Source: Brevibacterium album DSM 18261 | GTDB taxonomy: Bacteria; Actinomycetota; Actinomycetes; Actinomycetales; Brevibacteriaceae | Direction: 5' to 3' | Length of the DNA stretch: 64,000 bases | NCBI RefSeq assembly: GCF_000426445.1 | Contig: NZ_KE384526.1 | Location: forward strand, 543,213-607,212 | Shown: positions 26,744-46,214 of the stretch, piece by piece | Layout of the letters: each line of letters begins with the position of its first letter | How positions within the stretch are numbered: position 1 is the stretch's first letter | Made by a program: the position numbers and the translations under genes | Notes under the pieces: model-generated | Databases searched by the model: none | What the model saw: the letters and a program-made list of their open reading frames with translations, nothing else | Told to the model about the DNA's origin: nothing

Positions 26744-27580
26744 TCAGCGCTTCTTGCCGGTGCGACGGCGACGCACGATGTACTTGTCGCTTTCCTTGTT
26801 CGGACGGCGCGTGCGGCCCTCCGGCTGGCCCCAGGGGCTGACCGGGTGACGACCGCCGGACGTGCGTCCCTCGCCACCGCCGTGCGGGTGGTCGATCGGG
26901 TTCATCACGACGCCGCGCACCGTGGGGCGCTTGCCCTTCCAGCGCATGCGGCCGGCCTTGCCCCAGTTGATGTTCGACTGCTCGGCGTTGCCGACCTCGC
27001 CGACCGTGGCACGGCAGCGCGCGTCGACGTTGCGGATCTCGCCGGACGGCATGCGCAGCTGCGCGTAAGGGCCGTCCTTCGCCACCAGCTGCACGGAGGC
27101 GCCGGCGGACCGGGCGATCTTCGCGCCGCCGCCGGGGCGGAGCTCCACGGCGTGCACGACGGTGCCGACGGGGATGTTCCTCAGCTGCAGGCTGTTGCCG
27201 GGCTTGATGTCGGCCTCGGGACCGGCTTCGATCCGATCGCCCTGCCTGAGCTTGTTCGGAGCGATGATGTAGCGCTTCGCTCCGTCCGCGTAGTGCAGGA
27301 GCGCGATGCGGGCGGTCCGGTTCGGGTCGTACTCGATGTGCGCGACGCGGGCCTCGATGCCGTCCTTGTCATGGCGACGGAAGTCGATGACGCGGTACTG
27401 GCGCTTGTGACCGCCGCCCTGGTGGCGGGTCGTCACACGACCGGCTGAGTTGCGTCCGCCTTTTTTCGGGAGGGGACGAAGAAGCGACTTCTCCGGGGTG
27501 GAGCGGGTCACTTCGACGAAGTCGGCGACGGAGGCGCCGCGGCGCCCCGGTGTCGTCGGCTTGTGCTTACGGATTCCCAT
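26744..27580 (-). CDS. rplB: 50S ribosomal protein L2
   Basis: 278 residues; an essential protein near the peptidyl-transferase centre. Landmarks: [40 protein letters not shown], and the highly conserved C-terminal [19 protein letters not shown] with the His important for peptidyl transfer. Complete and unremarkable. Confidence 0.98.
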   Translation of the reverse strand: MGIRKHKPTTPGRRGASVADFVEVTRSTPEKSLLRPLPKKGGRNSAGRVTTRHQGGGHKRQYRVIDFRRHDKDGIEARVAHIEYDPNRTARIALLHYADGAKRYIIAPNKLRQGDRIEAGPEADIKPGNSLQLRNIPVGTVVHAVELRPGGGAKIARSAGASVQLVAKDGPYAQLRMPSGEIRNVDARCRATVGEVGNAEQSNINWGKAGRMRWKGKRPTVRGVVMNPIDHPHGGGEGRTSGGRHPVSPWGQPEGRTRRPNKESDKYIVRRRRTGKKR

Positions 27581-27612
27581 TCTCTTTCAATCCTTACGTT
27601 CGCTCGGGCGAC

Positions 27613-27918
27613 TCAGAGAGCGCCGCCGCCGAAGATGTCGATGTCGCCTTCCTTGAGGCTGACGATCGCACGCTTCGTGTCGATGCGCTTGCCGATGCCG
27701 AAGCGGGTCCGGCGAGTCTTGCCCTGACGGTTGAGGGTGTTCACCTTCGCGACCTTCACGGAGAAGATCGACTCGATCGCGTACTTGATCTCCGTCTTGT
27801 TCGCACGGGGATCGACGAGGAAGGTGTACTTCCCCTCGTCCATGAGGGCGTAGGTCTTCTCGGACACCACGGGAGCGATGATGATGTCGCGCGGGTCCTT
27901 GATGGTGACAGTGCTCAC
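27613..27918 (-). CDS. rplW: 50S ribosomal protein L23
   Basis: 101 residues, [40 protein letters not shown] and [17 protein letters not shown]23 is at the exit site and docks trigger factor and SRP. The start overlaps the rplD stop by 4 nt (the GTG at 27918). Confidence 0.97.
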   Translation of the reverse strand: MSTVTIKDPRDIIIAPVVSEKTYALMDEGKYTFLVDPRANKTEIKYAIESIFSVKVAKVNTLNRQGKTRRTRFGIGKRIDTKRAIVSLKEGDIDIFGGGAL

Positions 27919-28586
27919 TTCGCGTCCTCCTCAGAGCTCGCCGCAGCCGCACCGGCGGTGCGGGCGAGGAAGGCTTCGAGCGCTGCAGCCGTGAAGACCA
28001 CGTCGTCGGACATCAGCACGTCGTACGTGTTGAGGGACTCGACGTTGAGGACGTGGACGCGCGGGAGGTTGCGCACGCTCAGGTAGTTCACGTCGTCCTC
28101 GCGGGTGAGCACGACGAGCTTGTTCTTCCGATCGCTGAGCGCGCTGAGCGCGGCGCCGGCCGCCTTGGTGGAGGGCTTCTCGCCCTCGACCAGGGTGGTC
28201 ACGACGTGGACGCGGTCGAGGCGCGCGCGATCGGACAGGGCACCGCGGAGAGCGGCGGCCTTCATCTTCTTGGGGGTGCGCTGCGAGTAGTCGCGCGGAA
28301 CCGGGCCGTGCACGATGCCGCCGCCCGCGTACTGCGGGGCGCGGATCGAGCCCTGGCGGGCGTTGCCCGTGCCCTTCTGGCGGTACGGCTTCCTGCCGCC
28401 GCCGGACACCTCTGCGCGGGTCTTCGTCTTGTGCGTGCCCTGGCGCGCGGCCGCGAGCTGCGCGACGACGACCTGGTGGATGAGCGGCACATTGGTCGGC
28501 ACATCGAACACGGAGCCGGGGAGCTCGGCGGTGCCGGTCTTGGCGCCGGCCGCGTCCACGACGTCGATGGTCTTGGTGTCAGCCAT
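27915..28586 (-). CDS. rplD: 50S ribosomal protein L4
   Basis: 223 residues; includes the tunnel-loop region [40 protein letters not shown] and [16 protein letters not shown]4 lines the exit tunnel and, in E. coli, represses its own operon. It lies 2 nt from rplC. The C-terminal Ala/Glu tail is slightly longer than usual. Confidence 0.97.
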   Translation of the reverse strand: MADTKTIDVVDAAGAKTGTAELPGSVFDVPTNVPLIHQVVVAQLAAARQGTHKTKTRAEVSGGGRKPYRQKGTGNARQGSIRAPQYAGGGIVHGPVPRDYSQRTPKKMKAAALRGALSDRARLDRVHVVTTLVEGEKPSTKAAGAALSALSDRKNKLVVLTREDDVNYLSVRNLPRVHVLNVESLNTYDVLMSDDVVFTAAALEAFLARTAGAAAASSEEDAK

Positions 28587-28588
28587 GA

Positions 28589-29263
28589 TCAGGCCTCCTT
28601 CGCTGCGGAGCGAACGAGAACGACTCCGCCCTTAGGACCGGGAACGGCGCCCTTGATGAGCAGCAGGCCGTTCTCGGCGTCGACAGCGTGAACCGTGAGG
28701 TTCTGGGTCGTGTGCTTGACAGCACCCATGCGACCGGCCATCCGCATGCCCTTGAACACGCGACCGGGGGTCGCAGCGCCTCCGATGGAGCCGGGCTTGC
28801 GGTGATTGCGGTGCTGGCCGTGCGAGGCGCCCACGCCCTTGAAGCCGTGGCGCTTCATGACGCCGGCGGTGCCCTTGCCCTTGGTCTTCGCGGTCGCATC
28901 GACCTTGGCGCCGGCGGAGAACACCTCAGCGGTGATCTCCTGGCCGAGCTCGTACTCGCCCGCATCGGCGGTGCGGAGCTCGACGAGGTGACGGCGCGGG
29001 GCGACCCCGGCCTTCTCGAAGTGGCCGGCGGAGGGCTTGTTGACCTTGCGCGGGTCGATCTCACCGAAGCCGATCTGCACGGCGGTGTAGCCGTCGACCT
29101 CCTCGGTGCGGATCTGCGTCACGACGTTCGGTGCGGCCTGCACCACGGTGACCGGGACGAAGTTGCTGTTCTCGTCCCACACCTGGGTCATGCCGAGCTT
29201 GGTGCCCAGGATGCCCTTGACGCTGCGGGTGGTGGGGAGTGCCTTGGAGCGTGTGTTCGCCAT
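28589..29263 (-). CDS. rplC: 50S ribosomal protein L3
   Basis: 224 residues from the ATG at 29263 (GGAGG upstream); the frame is open much further 5' without conservation. Landmarks: [40 protein letters not shown] and [20 protein letters not shown]; the Gln in GASHGQ is the residue methylated by PrmB in E. coli. It starts 10 nt downstream of rpsJ. Confidence 0.97.
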   Translation of the reverse strand: MANTRSKALPTTRSVKGILGTKLGMTQVWDENSNFVPVTVVQAAPNVVTQIRTEEVDGYTAVQIGFGEIDPRKVNKPSAGHFEKAGVAPRRHLVELRTADAGEYELGQEITAEVFSAGAKVDATAKTKGKGTAGVMKRHGFKGVGASHGQHRNHRKPGSIGGAATPGRVFKGMRMAGRMGAVKHTTQNLTVHAVDAENGLLLIKGAVPGPKGGVVLVRSAAKEA

Positions 29264-29273
29264 GTCCTCCCCC

Positions 29274-29582
29274 TCAGAGCTTGATCTCGATGTTGACGTC
29301 GTCGGCGAGGTCGAGTCGCATGAGCGAGTCGACGGCCTTCGGCGTCGGGTCCACGATGTCGATGAGGCGCTTGTGCGTGCGCATCTCGAAGTGCTCGCGG
29401 CTGTCCTTGTACTTGTGCGGCGAACGGATGACGCAGTACACGTTCTTCTCCGTCGGCAGCGGCACCGGTCCCACGACCGTGGCACCCGCGCGCGTGACCG
29501 TGTCCACGATCTTGCGCGCAGCGCTGTCGATGACAGCGTGGTCGTACGACTTGAGCCGGATGCGGATCTTCTGTCCCGCCAT
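29274..29582 (-). CDS. rpsJ: 30S ribosomal protein S10
   Basis: 102 residues, [40 protein letters not shown] and [21 protein letters not shown]10 is a 30S head protein and also NusE, a partner of NusB/NusG in antitermination. It is the first gene of the S10 operon and is preceded by a roughly 250-nt leader with a motif shared with the rpsL leader. Confidence 0.98.
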   Translation of the reverse strand: MAGQKIRIRLKSYDHAVIDSAARKIVDTVTRAGATVVGPVPLPTEKNVYCVIRSPHKYKDSREHFEMRTHKRLIDIVDPTPKAVDSLMRLDLADDVNIEIKL

Positions 29583-29860
29583 GGCGTCGTCTCTTCCTTT
29601 CGTTCTTCCCGGCCATCAACGCACTCCTGTGACGGATGAGCGTCTGTGCCGGCTTGACGTGACCGCCCCCGAGGTCGGGCGTGTCGCCCTTGCTTCTCGG
29701 CGCGGGCACACTCGTGCAACGGCTGCCCGGCCGAACCCGGTTCCGCCCAGCGCAGGCTGAGCCCAGATTCAACGGCCGGTGATGTCCCGGAGCCGTTCGC
29801 GGCCGTAAGGACCGCAGTGCAGGGGCAGTGGCCCCGGAACGCAACTTGACTATCTTGGCA
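29583..29860 (-). promoter_or_regulatory. rpsJ leader region, with conserved motif at 29668-29686
   Basis: No gene is present between rpsJ and tuf (29583-30074). On the minus strand a poor -10-like GATAGT lies near 29850, which would give a leader of about 260 nt. At 29668-29686 the leader carries CGACACGCCCGACCTCGGG, identical at 18 of 19 positions to a motif 140 nt upstream of rpsL. It can fold as a small CCCG/CGGG hairpin. This may be a post-transcriptional control element of ribosomal operons. Confidence 0.45.
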
Positions 29861-29976
29861 CAGGCCGCGCGCGGCCCGCAAACCCGGAGGCCTCCCCCGA
29901 GCCGGAAGGTGACCGGCGCCTCGCCGCGACGGTGACGCCGACCACGCGCGGAGCGCGGGCCGGTCCGGCGACAGCA

Positions 29977-30006
29977 GAGGGCCCCGGGACGGATCCCGGG
30001 GCCCTC
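29977..30006 (-). terminator. Terminator of the str operon (after tuf)
   Basis: A perfect 13-bp stem (29977-29989 with 29994-30006), 4-nt loop, 69 nt past the tuf stop. GC-rich, no U tract, the common form in this window. Confidence 0.7.
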
Positions 30007-30074
30007 ATGATGTCCTCACTGATCAGCAGGGCTGCTCAGCGAAGCAGTCGCGCATCGCGCACTGTGATGTCAGA

Positions 30075-31268
30075 TCACTCGATGATCTTCGTCACGCGGC
30101 CGGCGCCCACCGTGCGTCCACCCTCGCGGATGGCGAACTTGAGGCCGTCCTCCATGGCGATCGGCTGGATGAGCTCGACCGACATGTCGGTGTTGTCGCC
30201 GGGCATGACCATCTCGGTGCCCTCGGGCAGCGTGATGACGCCGGTGACGTCCGTCGTGCGGAAGTAGAACTGCGGACGGTAGTTCGAGTAGAACGGGTTG
30301 TGACGGCCGCCCTCGTCCTTGGACAGGATGTAGACCTGGCCCTCGAACTTCTTGTGCGGGGTGATCGAACCCGGCTTCACGATGACCTGGCCGCGCTCGA
30401 CCTCGTCGCGCTTGGTGCCGCGGAGGAGGAGGCCGACGTTCTCACCGGCGCGCGCGTCGGGGAGGGTCTTGCGGAACATCTCGATCGCGGTGACGGTCGT
30501 CTTGGAGGAGGTCTCCTTGATGCCGACGATCTCGATCTCCTCGTTGGGGAGCAGCACGCCGCGCTCCACACGACCGGTCACGACGGTGCCGCGGCCGGTG
30601 ATGGTGAAGACGTCCTCGACGGGCATGAGGAACGGCTTGTCGATGTCGCGCTCCGGCTCGGGAACGTTCTCGTCGACGGCCTCCATGAGGTCCTCGACGG
30701 ACTTGACCCACTTCTCGTCGCCCTCGAGCGCCTTGAGAGCGGAGACCTGGACGACGGGAGCGTTGTCGCCGTCGAAGTCCTGCGAGGAGAGCAGATCGCG
30801 CACCTCGAACTCGACGAGCTCGAGCAGCTCCTCGTCCTCGACCATGTCGGACTTGTTGAGAGCCACGACGATGTAGGGCACGCCCACCTGGCGAGCGAGC
30901 AGCACGTGCTCGCGCGTCTGCGGCATGGGGCCGTCGGTGGCGGCGACCACGAGGATCGCGCCGTCCATCTGCGCCGCACCGGTGATCATGTTCTTGATGT
31001 AGTCGGCGTGACCCGGAGCGTCGACGTGCGCGTAGTGGCGCTTCTCGGTCTGGTACTCGACGTGCGAGACGTTGATCGTGATGCCGCGCTGCTTCTCCTC
31101 AGGTGCGTTGTCCACCTGGTCGAAGGCCTTCGCCTCGTTGAGATCCGGGTACTTGTCCGCCAGCACCTTGGTGATCGCCGCGGTAAGGGTCGTCTTACCG
31201 TGGTCGACGTGACCGATGGTGCCGATGTTGACGTGAGGCTTGGTCCTGTCGAATTCGGCCTTTGCCAC
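30075..31268 (-). CDS. tuf: Translation elongation factor EF-Tu
   Basis: 397 residues from the GTG at 31268 (AGGAGG 6 nt upstream). It is a GTPase delivering aminoacyl-tRNA to the ribosome. All G motifs are visible: [20 protein letters not shown] (G1), RGITI in switch [16 protein letters not shown] (G3, with the catalytic His), [20 protein letters not shown] (G4) and SALKALEGD (G5). It is the last gene of the str operon; this is the only tuf copy in the window. Confidence 0.99.
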   Translation of the reverse strand: MAKAEFDRTKPHVNIGTIGHVDHGKTTLTAAITKVLADKYPDLNEAKAFDQVDNAPEEKQRGITINVSHVEYQTEKRHYAHVDAPGHADYIKNMITGAAQMDGAILVVAATDGPMPQTREHVLLARQVGVPYIVVALNKSDMVEDEELLELVEFEVRDLLSSQDFDGDNAPVVQVSALKALEGDEKWVKSVEDLMEAVDENVPEPERDIDKPFLMPVEDVFTITGRGTVVTGRVERGVLLPNEEIEIVGIKETSSKTTVTAIEMFRKTLPDARAGENVGLLLRGTKRDEVERGQVIVKPGSITPHKKFEGQVYILSKDEGGRHNPFYSNYRPQFYFRTTDVTGVITLPEGTEMVMPGDNTDMSVELIQPIAMEDGLKFAIREGGRTVGAGRVTKIIE

Positions 31269-31293
31269 TGGGTTCCTCCTGATGAGTGGTTGC

Positions 31294-31314
31294 AGGATAT
31301 GCCGTTCATATCCT
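31294..31314 (-). other. Small inverted repeat in the fusA-tuf gap
   Basis: An 8-bp perfect stem (31294-31301 with 31307-31314, AGGATATG paired with CATATCCT) and a 5-nt loop, unusually AT-rich for this window, just upstream of the tuf SD. It may be an RNA-processing or stability element. Confidence 0.4.
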
Positions 31315-31400
31315 AGAACCTGACTTGGGTGGTTTGTCGACGACGGCGGGCAGCGCCCCTGTGAGGAGTTTCACCCGCCGCCGTCACGGACGGGAGAGCG

Positions 31401-33506
<2,106 letters not shown>

Positions 33507-33543
33507 GGTGTCTCTCTCTCGTGTCGATCGCGTCGATCGCGCC

Positions 33544-33575
33544 CCTCCGCAGCGGGCGGTGGCCCGCTGCGGAGG
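33544..33575 (-). terminator. GC hairpin in the rpsG-fusA gap
   Basis: A perfect 14-bp stem (33544-33557 with 33562-33575), 4-nt loop. It is as strong as the operon-end terminators of this window, but fusA and tuf lie downstream with no obvious promoter, so it is probably a partial terminator or processing element. Confidence 0.55.
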
Positions 33576-33587
33576 ACCACGGCTGGT

Positions 33588-34060
33588 TCACCAGCGGTAG
33601 TGTGCGAAGGCCTTGTTGGACTCGGCCATCTTGTGGGTGTCCTCGCGGCGCTTCACAGCGGCACCGAGGCCGTTGGCGGCATCCATGATCTCGTTCTGGA
33701 GCCGGTCGGTCATGGTCTTCTCGCGACGCTGCCGGGAGTAGCCCACGAGCCAGCGCAGAGCGAGCGTGGTGGAGCGGTTCGCGCGCACCTCGACCGGCAC
33801 CTGGTAGGTCGCGCCGCCGACGCGGCGGGAGCGGACCTCGAGCGAGGGGCGGATGTTGTCGAGCGCCTTCTTGAGCGTGACGACCGGGTCCTGACCGTTG
33901 AGCTTCTCACGCGTGCCCTCGAGGGCCGCGTAGACGATGCGCTCGGCGGTGGACCGCTTTCCGTCCAGCAGCACCTTGTTGATGAGCTGCGTGACGAGCG
34001 GCGAGCTGTAGACCGGGTCGATGACGACCGGTCGCTTGGGTGCGGGGCCCTTGCGCGGCA

Positions 34061-34061
<1 letters not shown>
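33588..34061 (-). CDS. rpsG: 30S ribosomal protein S7
   Basis: 157 residues, [60 protein letters not shown] and the C-terminal [10 protein letters not shown]7 nucleates 30S head assembly and represses str translation in E. coli. Its start base overlaps the rpsL stop by one base. Confidence 0.98.
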
Positions 34062-34435
<374 letters not shown>

Positions 34436-34782
34436 TGAGATGTTCTCCGATGCTTCTCGCTGTTGCTAATCCCGGGCCGTCGCGCACGAGGCGGACGCCG
34501 CCCTGCCCGAGCATGTCCCTCCGTCACCAGGTGAAGCTGCCGCCTGATGCCGGTGTCCGCATGGCCCCACTCCACCCGAGGTCGGGTGTGTCGGATTCTG
34601 CGAACCGCGCACAGTCCGCCCTTGCGAGCGGTGGTGCGCCCCGTTCTCCACGGTCACCGCCGCTTCCCGAGCGTGCGGGGCTCGGAGACGTCCTCCGGTT
34701 CCGCGCTCCGGGAGGGAGCGCAGGGCCGGGTCCGTGGCGGTCGCGCGCGAGACGCGGGCACGACTGTCCGCACGAGACAGTC
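34436..34782 (-). promoter_or_regulatory. rpsL (str operon) leader with conserved motif at 34575-34593
   Basis: A non-coding stretch between the candidate promoter (34789-34818) and rpsL. It contains a 7-bp hairpin right after the expected transcription start (34762-34782, stem GACTGTC) and, at 34575-34593, CGACACACCCGACCTCGGG. This motif matches the rpsJ leader at 18 of 19 positions. No ORF with conserved character is visible. Probably regulatory RNA. Confidence 0.5.
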
Positions 34783-34788
34783 GGATAG

Positions 34789-34818
34789 AGATTATCGCGG
34801 TGCAAGCCGTGCGGTCAA
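34789..34818 (-). promoter_or_regulatory. Candidate promoter of the str operon
   Basis: Minus strand TTGACC (34813-34818) and TAATCT (34789-34794) with an 18-nt spacer, one of the best sigma-factor matches in the window. It lies about 350 nt upstream of rpsL and back-to-back with the leaderless promoter of the DUF1707 gene. Confidence 0.65.
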
Positions 34819-34875
34819 AGCGATGTGGCGCACCGCTCACACCGTGCGCGGCGCGGGGCCGGCGCGCGCACTCGG

Positions 34876-34881
34876 TAGGGT
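34876..34881 (+). promoter_or_regulatory. -10 box placing the start codon at +1 (leaderless)
   Basis: TAGGGT followed after exactly 6 nt by the ATG at 34888, with no SD between. This is the geometry of actinobacterial leaderless transcripts. Confidence 0.55.
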
Positions 34882-34887
34882 GGTGCC

Positions 34888-35652
34888 ATGAGCGAGATCC
34901 AGCCCGGTTCAGCCGGTGAGCCGCCGGAGGGTGCGGACGGCGCCGCACCCGTCCCCGCGCGTCGCCGCCGCCTGCGCGCCGGCGACAGCGAGCGGGAGGG
35001 GGTGCTCGAGGTGATCAGCCGCGCGCACGCCGCGGGTCGGCTGGACGCCGATGAGGTCGACGAACGGCAGAACGCGATCCTCAGGGCCAAGTTCGTCGAC
35101 GAGCTGCCCGAGCACATCGACGATCTGCCCGAGGGCGCGGAGCTCGCGGCCGTGCTCGAGGCGCAGGCCGACGCGGCCTCGGGCACGGCCCCGCCCGCGC
35201 GCCCCTCCCCCGGCGCCGCCCTCGCACCCGCGGGGAGACTGGGCGGGTCCTCCCCGCGGGGCGAGATCCTCCCCGCCGCGCCGGGCGGCGGAGCCGAGCG
35301 CACGACCGTCGCCATCATGGGCGGCTCCGAGGTCTATGTCGAGCAGGGCACGCCCCTCGTGCGCAGCTTCGCGCTCATGGGCGGCAGCGAGATCCGCCTC
35401 TCCGATGTGCTCGGCCCCGGCGTGCAGGTGGTCGTCGAGACGTATGCGATGTGGGCGGGCAACGAGATCTACGTGCCGCCGGGCGTCAAGGTCGTCGACG
35501 AGACCGTCAACATCATGGCCGGCAACGACATCGGGAAGAGCGCCCGCGGGGACGGCTCCAACGGCGTCCTCGTGCTCCGCGGGTTCAGTCTGATGGCGGG
35601 CAACGAGGTGCTCCTCGACCCCGACTGGACGCCGCCGCAGCTGGAGCGCTGA
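34888..35652 (+). CDS. DUF1707 and LiaF-like (DUF2154-type) domain protein
   Basis: 254 residues, soluble. The N-terminal DUF1707 domain (about 28-80) has LRAGDSEREGVLEVISRAHA and AGRLDADEVDERQNAILRAK. An Ala/Pro-rich linker follows, then a C-terminal beta-helix-like domain with four IMGGSEV/LMAGNEV-type repeats: TTVAIMGGSEVYVE, SFALMGGSEIRLS, YAMWAGNEIYVP, GFSLMAGNEVLLD. This C-terminal domain occurs in cell-wall-stress proteins related to LiaF. No membrane segment is visible. It starts without SD, 6 nt behind a -10 box, and is divergent from the str operon. Role: possible envelope-stress sensor; unproven. Confidence 0.75.
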   Translation: MSEIQPGSAGEPPEGADGAAPVPARRRRLRAGDSEREGVLEVISRAHAAGRLDADEVDERQNAILRAKFVDELPEHIDDLPEGAELAAVLEAQADAASGTAPPARPSPGAALAPAGRLGGSSPRGEILPAAPGGGAERTTVAIMGGSEVYVEQGTPLVRSFALMGGSEIRLSDVLGPGVQVVVETYAMWAGNEIYVPPGVKVVDETVNIMAGNDIGKSARGDGSNGVLVLRGFSLMAGNEVLLDPDWTPPQLER

Positions 35653-35700
35653 GGCCGCCGGGGCGCCGGGGCCGGGGGCACGCGAGAGGGAGGAACGGGC

Positions 35701-36726
35701 ATGCGGATCGGGATCATGACCTCGGGTGGTGACGGGCCGGGGCTCAATGCGGTCATCCGCGGGGCAGTGCGCAAGGGCGTGCGAGTGCACGGAGCCGAGT
35801 TCCTCGGGATCCGCGACGGCTGGCGGGGGCTCCTCGAGGACGACCTCGTGCCGCTGCCCACCACCGCGGTGCGCGGCATCTCCGGGCGCGGGGGCACGAT
35901 CATCGGAACCTCGCGCACGCACCCGTACTCCGGCGGCGGACCCGCGCGGATGCGCGAGGTCATGGCGGCGCGCGGGATCGACGCCGTCATCGCCGTCGGG
36001 GGCGAGGGCACGCTCGCCGGCGCTGCGCGGCTCGCCGACGACGAGGGCCTGCCCGTCGTCGGCGTGCCCAAGACCATCGACAACGATCTCGACGGGACGG
36101 ACTTCACCTTCGGCTTCGACAGCGCCGCCGCCGTCGCGACGGAGTCCATCGACCGCCTGCGCACCACGGCGGAATCGCACCATCGGTGCATGGTCGTCGA
36201 GGTCATGGGGCGCAATGTGGGCTGGATCGCCCTCCACGCGGGCATGGCGGCGGGCGCGCACGCCGTCCTCATCCCCGAGTTCCCGGTCTCCACGGAGCAG
36301 GTGTGCGCGTGGGTGCGCTCGGCCCGCGACCGCGGACGGGCGCCGATCGTGGTGGTCGCCGAGGGCTTCGTGCCGGAGGACCGCGACGAGGCCGTGGCGG
36401 TCCGCGGCACAGCGGCCGACGGCAGACCCAGGCTCGGCGGGATCGCCGACGAGCTGGCGCCGCTCATCGAGGAGCGCACCGGCATCGAGACCAGGTCCGC
36501 CGTGCTGGGGCACCTGCAGCGCGGTGGCGCTCCCACCGCCTACGACCGCGTGCTGTCCACGCGCCTCGGCATGGCCGCGGCCGATATGGCGGTGGAGCGC
36601 GCGTGGGGGCAGATGGCCTCGCTGGCCGGCACCGAGATCGTCCGCGTCCGCGTGGCCGACGCGGTGGACCGCCTCAAGCGCGTGCCCCTCGAGCGCTGGG
36701 AGGAGATGCAGGTCCTCCTGGGGTGA
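35701..36726 (+). CDS. pfkA: 6-phosphofructokinase (ATP-dependent type, actinobacterial clade)
   Basis: 341 residues; phosphorylates fructose 6-phosphate in glycolysis. It begins MRIGIMTSGGDGPGLNAVIR, has the nucleotide-site GGEGTLAGAARL and the catalytic PKTIDNDLDGTDFTFGFDSA with the base Asp in TIDND, plus MGRNVGWIALHAG and LGHLQRGGAPTAYDR. GGEGT with Gly (not Asp) at the position that dictates the phosphoryl donor favours ATP, whereas PKTIDND is shared with PPi-dependent forms, so donor use should be regarded as likely but not certain. SD GGAGG 7 nt upstream. 48 nt after the DUF1707 gene. Confidence 0.93.
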   Translation: MRIGIMTSGGDGPGLNAVIRGAVRKGVRVHGAEFLGIRDGWRGLLEDDLVPLPTTAVRGISGRGGTIIGTSRTHPYSGGGPARMREVMAARGIDAVIAVGGEGTLAGAARLADDEGLPVVGVPKTIDNDLDGTDFTFGFDSAAAVATESIDRLRTTAESHHRCMVVEVMGRNVGWIALHAGMAAGAHAVLIPEFPVSTEQVCAWVRSARDRGRAPIVVVAEGFVPEDRDEAVAVRGTAADGRPRLGGIADELAPLIEERTGIETRSAVLGHLQRGGAPTAYDRVLSTRLGMAAADMAVERAWGQMASLAGTEIVRVRVADAVDRLKRVPLERWEEMQVLLG

Positions 36727-36754
36727 GCCGGCCGCCGGCGGGGTGCGCGCACCG

Positions 36755-36776
36755 GGCGTCAGCGCGCGCTGACGCC
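36755..36776 (+). terminator. Terminator-like palindrome after pfkA
   Basis: A perfect palindrome (36755-36765 complementary to 36766-36776), about 30 nt past the pfkA stop. Confidence 0.55.
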
Positions 36777-37177
36777 GGGCGGCGGCCGGAAGCGCGCCGC
36801 CGGAACGGCAGTGAACCGACGGAACCGTAGCAAACCTCCGCCTCGCGGCTGTGCGCCTCCGCAACAGCGCGCTGGAGCGGTGGAACGCGGAGAAAGGGGT
36901 CGCGGACAGCCTCGCCCATGCGCACTTCGCGCTGTGGACAGACCGGGCCCGAACGTCCGGACACTGCAGCGGTGTGCTCGGGCCCGGCCCGCCACGCGAC
37001 CGCAGCGTCCCTCCCGTGATGCGCAGCCGCGCTCTTCCTCCGCGGGGCGCACCGGAGGTCACAGGGTGCGCCAGGGCCCCTCGGGGATGCGCACGGACGT
37101 CTGTGGAGCGCAGACGCCGCGTCCACAGGTCTGTCGCGGGGCTCGCGGAGCACAGCCCCCGGCCCCAGGGTGGACGC
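36777..37177. other. Intergenic region without a recognisable gene
   Basis: The frame of the downstream gene is open from 36851, but the extra codons do not look like protein and the start with SD is at 37178. I see no RNA gene, repeat or clear promoter here. Confidence 0.5.
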
Positions 37178-38176
37178 ATGTACAACTGCTTCACCGCCGC
37201 CAAGGCCGCACGGGCAGGCATCTCCGACCGGCAGCTGAGGACCGCGCGCACGTGCTGCCTCTCGCGCCCCGCCCGCGGGGTCTACTTCGTGGAGCTCAGA
37301 TGCGCGAGACATCCGGCGTTCGCGATGTTCCTCGACGATGCGGAGCACCTCGAGCTCGGCGATGCGCTCAGAGCCTCGCCCGGGGACACGACGCTGCGCG
37401 CCAGGCACCTGGGCGGCCGGCACCTCGGCTATCTCCTCAACTGCGGTGCGCTCCGGCCGGACGATGTCATCGCGCTGCGCTCGGCAGCGCTCGTGCACGA
37501 CCTGCCGCTGCTGTCGGTGCCCGAGTGCACAGCAGAGGTGCTCCATCCCACCGAGAGCCGGACCACACCTGGGATCGTCCGACGGCGCAGGCCCCTCAGC
37601 AGGGAGCAGGTGACGCAATGGGGCGGGCTCGAGGTGACGTCCCCGGGCCGCACGGTCCTGGACCTGGGCCACGACTCCGTCACTGGCGGCGTGATCGCCG
37701 CAGACGCGCTCCTGCGGAGAAGCGGAGCTGCGGAAGAAGGCCGGCGGCGGCTTCGCGAGTACGCCGAGGCCGATGCGCTGCTCGCCGCCAGCCGGCGGGT
37801 GAGGACGGTGCTCGACTGGTCGAACGGACTCGCAGAGAGCCCCGGCGAGAGCCTCCTCGTCGTGCATCTGCGGATCCTCGGCCTCACCGACTTCGAGCAG
37901 CAGGTCGAGCTCCGTTCCGCGTCGCCCCCGATGACCGTCCGTGTCGACGTCCTCCTGCGCGAGCACGGCATCGTGCTCGAGATGGACGGGCTCGTGAAGT
38001 ACCGCGCGGAGAGCGCCGGCGGCTTCGCCCGGGACGGCGAGGTGCTCGTCCGGGAGAAGCTGCGCCAGCAGGCGATCGAGAACGCAGGATGCAAGGTCAT
38101 CCGTCTGCTGTGGCGCGATGTCGTCGACGCGCAGCGCCTGCGACTCGCGCTTGCGGCACAGGGGCTGCACATCTGA
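37178..38176 (+). CDS. DUF559-type protein: AbiEi-like N-terminus with PD-(D/E)XK-like C-terminus
   Basis: 332 residues from the ATG at 37178 (AGGGTGG 4 nt upstream). The N-terminal third (about 1-45) resembles the winged-helix N-terminus of AbiEi-like proteins, with FTAAKAARAGISDRQLRTAR and SRPARGVYFV. The C-terminal 110 residues match the Vsr/DUF559 nuclease-like fold: SPGESLLVVHLRI (Glu224), RVDVLL (Asp257), IVLEMDGLVKYR (Glu268, Asp270, Lys274) and the closing LRQQAIENAGCKVIRLLWRD. Such proteins are abundant in actinobacteria, often in several copies, and their function is unknown. No partner toxin or antitoxin lies beside it. Confidence 0.7.
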   Translation: MYNCFTAAKAARAGISDRQLRTARTCCLSRPARGVYFVELRCARHPAFAMFLDDAEHLELGDALRASPGDTTLRARHLGGRHLGYLLNCGALRPDDVIALRSAALVHDLPLLSVPECTAEVLHPTESRTTPGIVRRRRPLSREQVTQWGGLEVTSPGRTVLDLGHDSVTGGVIAADALLRRSGAAEEGRRRLREYAEADALLAASRRVRTVLDWSNGLAESPGESLLVVHLRILGLTDFEQQVELRSASPPMTVRVDVLLREHGIVLEMDGLVKYRAESAGGFARDGEVLVREKLRQQAIENAGCKVIRLLWRDVVDAQRLRLALAAQGLHI

Positions 38177-38310
38177 CGCCGCCGCGGGGGTGGCGCGCGG
38201 ACGCGGCAGCGGCAACGGGGCGTGTGTGCACGGCACGCGCGGCAGCGCACACGCGGCGGCGGTACGCGCGGCAGCGGGGCCTGTGTGCGCACGGCACGCG
38301 CAGCGGCTTT

Positions 38311-38346
38311 CGCCGGAACGACACGCTGGAGCGTGTTGTTCCGGCG
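38311..38346. terminator. Long hairpin downstream of the DUF559-type gene
   Basis: A 17-bp stem with one G-U type mismatch (38311-38327 with 38330-38346). It lies in the 352-nt gene-free gap before rpoC, which also contains low-complexity GCGGCAGCG-type runs (38190-38300). It may terminate the plus-strand gene. Confidence 0.5.
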
Positions 38347-38444
38347 GGCGACGAAGGAGAAGCGGAGGCTGGCTGCCGTTCCGGAGGCTGACTGCCACTG
38401 CGGAGGCGGTGGCGGTCGGGGTTTGCAACCGGCTGTGAATGCGA

Positions 38445-38482
38445 AGGAGCGGCCCGCGTGCTCATGCACACGGGCCGCTCCT
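38445..38482 (-). terminator. Terminator of the rpoBC operon
   Basis: A 16-bp stem with one mismatch (38445-38460 with 38467-38482) and a 6-nt loop, 47 nt past the rpoC stop. Confidence 0.65.
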
Positions 38483-38528
38483 CCGTCGACCGGCTCGCTC
38501 AGCCCCGCGAGACCGGCTCAGCCGGACC

Positions 38529-42401
<3,873 letters not shown>

Positions 42402-42461
42402 GTGATTCCTTATCTGTGTTCGTGACGGCCCGCAGGCCGTGACAAAAACTCTCTCGGTGGG

Positions 42462-45941
<3,480 letters not shown>

Positions 45942-46208
45942 TTGGATCCTTCCGGTATCACCTAATTGTCTCCGGCACGGCTGCCCGCCCCTCCGCCGTC
46001 CGAACCGAGCCGACGCCGACCCGGAGGGCGGGCACCGGCGCGTGCGGCCGGTGCGTGTCATCGGATCGTGCGGAATCGTCGAGGCTGGACCATGGCGCCG
46101 GGTCCAGCCCGGACTGCGCCCGAACCATCCCCGGGCGTCCCCGGACTGGGAGGAGCTCCGTCGACGCCCACCGCTATATGAAGGCACCACGAAGGCAGAG
46201 CAATGCAA
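45942..46208 (-). promoter_or_regulatory. Long leader of rpoBC
   Basis: About 267 nt between the candidate transcription start and the rpoB TTG, with no ORF that looks coding. It is GC-rich with several self-complementary stretches (for example around 46030-46055). A control element for beta/beta' synthesis is possible but no known motif was recognised. Confidence 0.4.
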
Positions 46209-46214
46209 ATGTCT

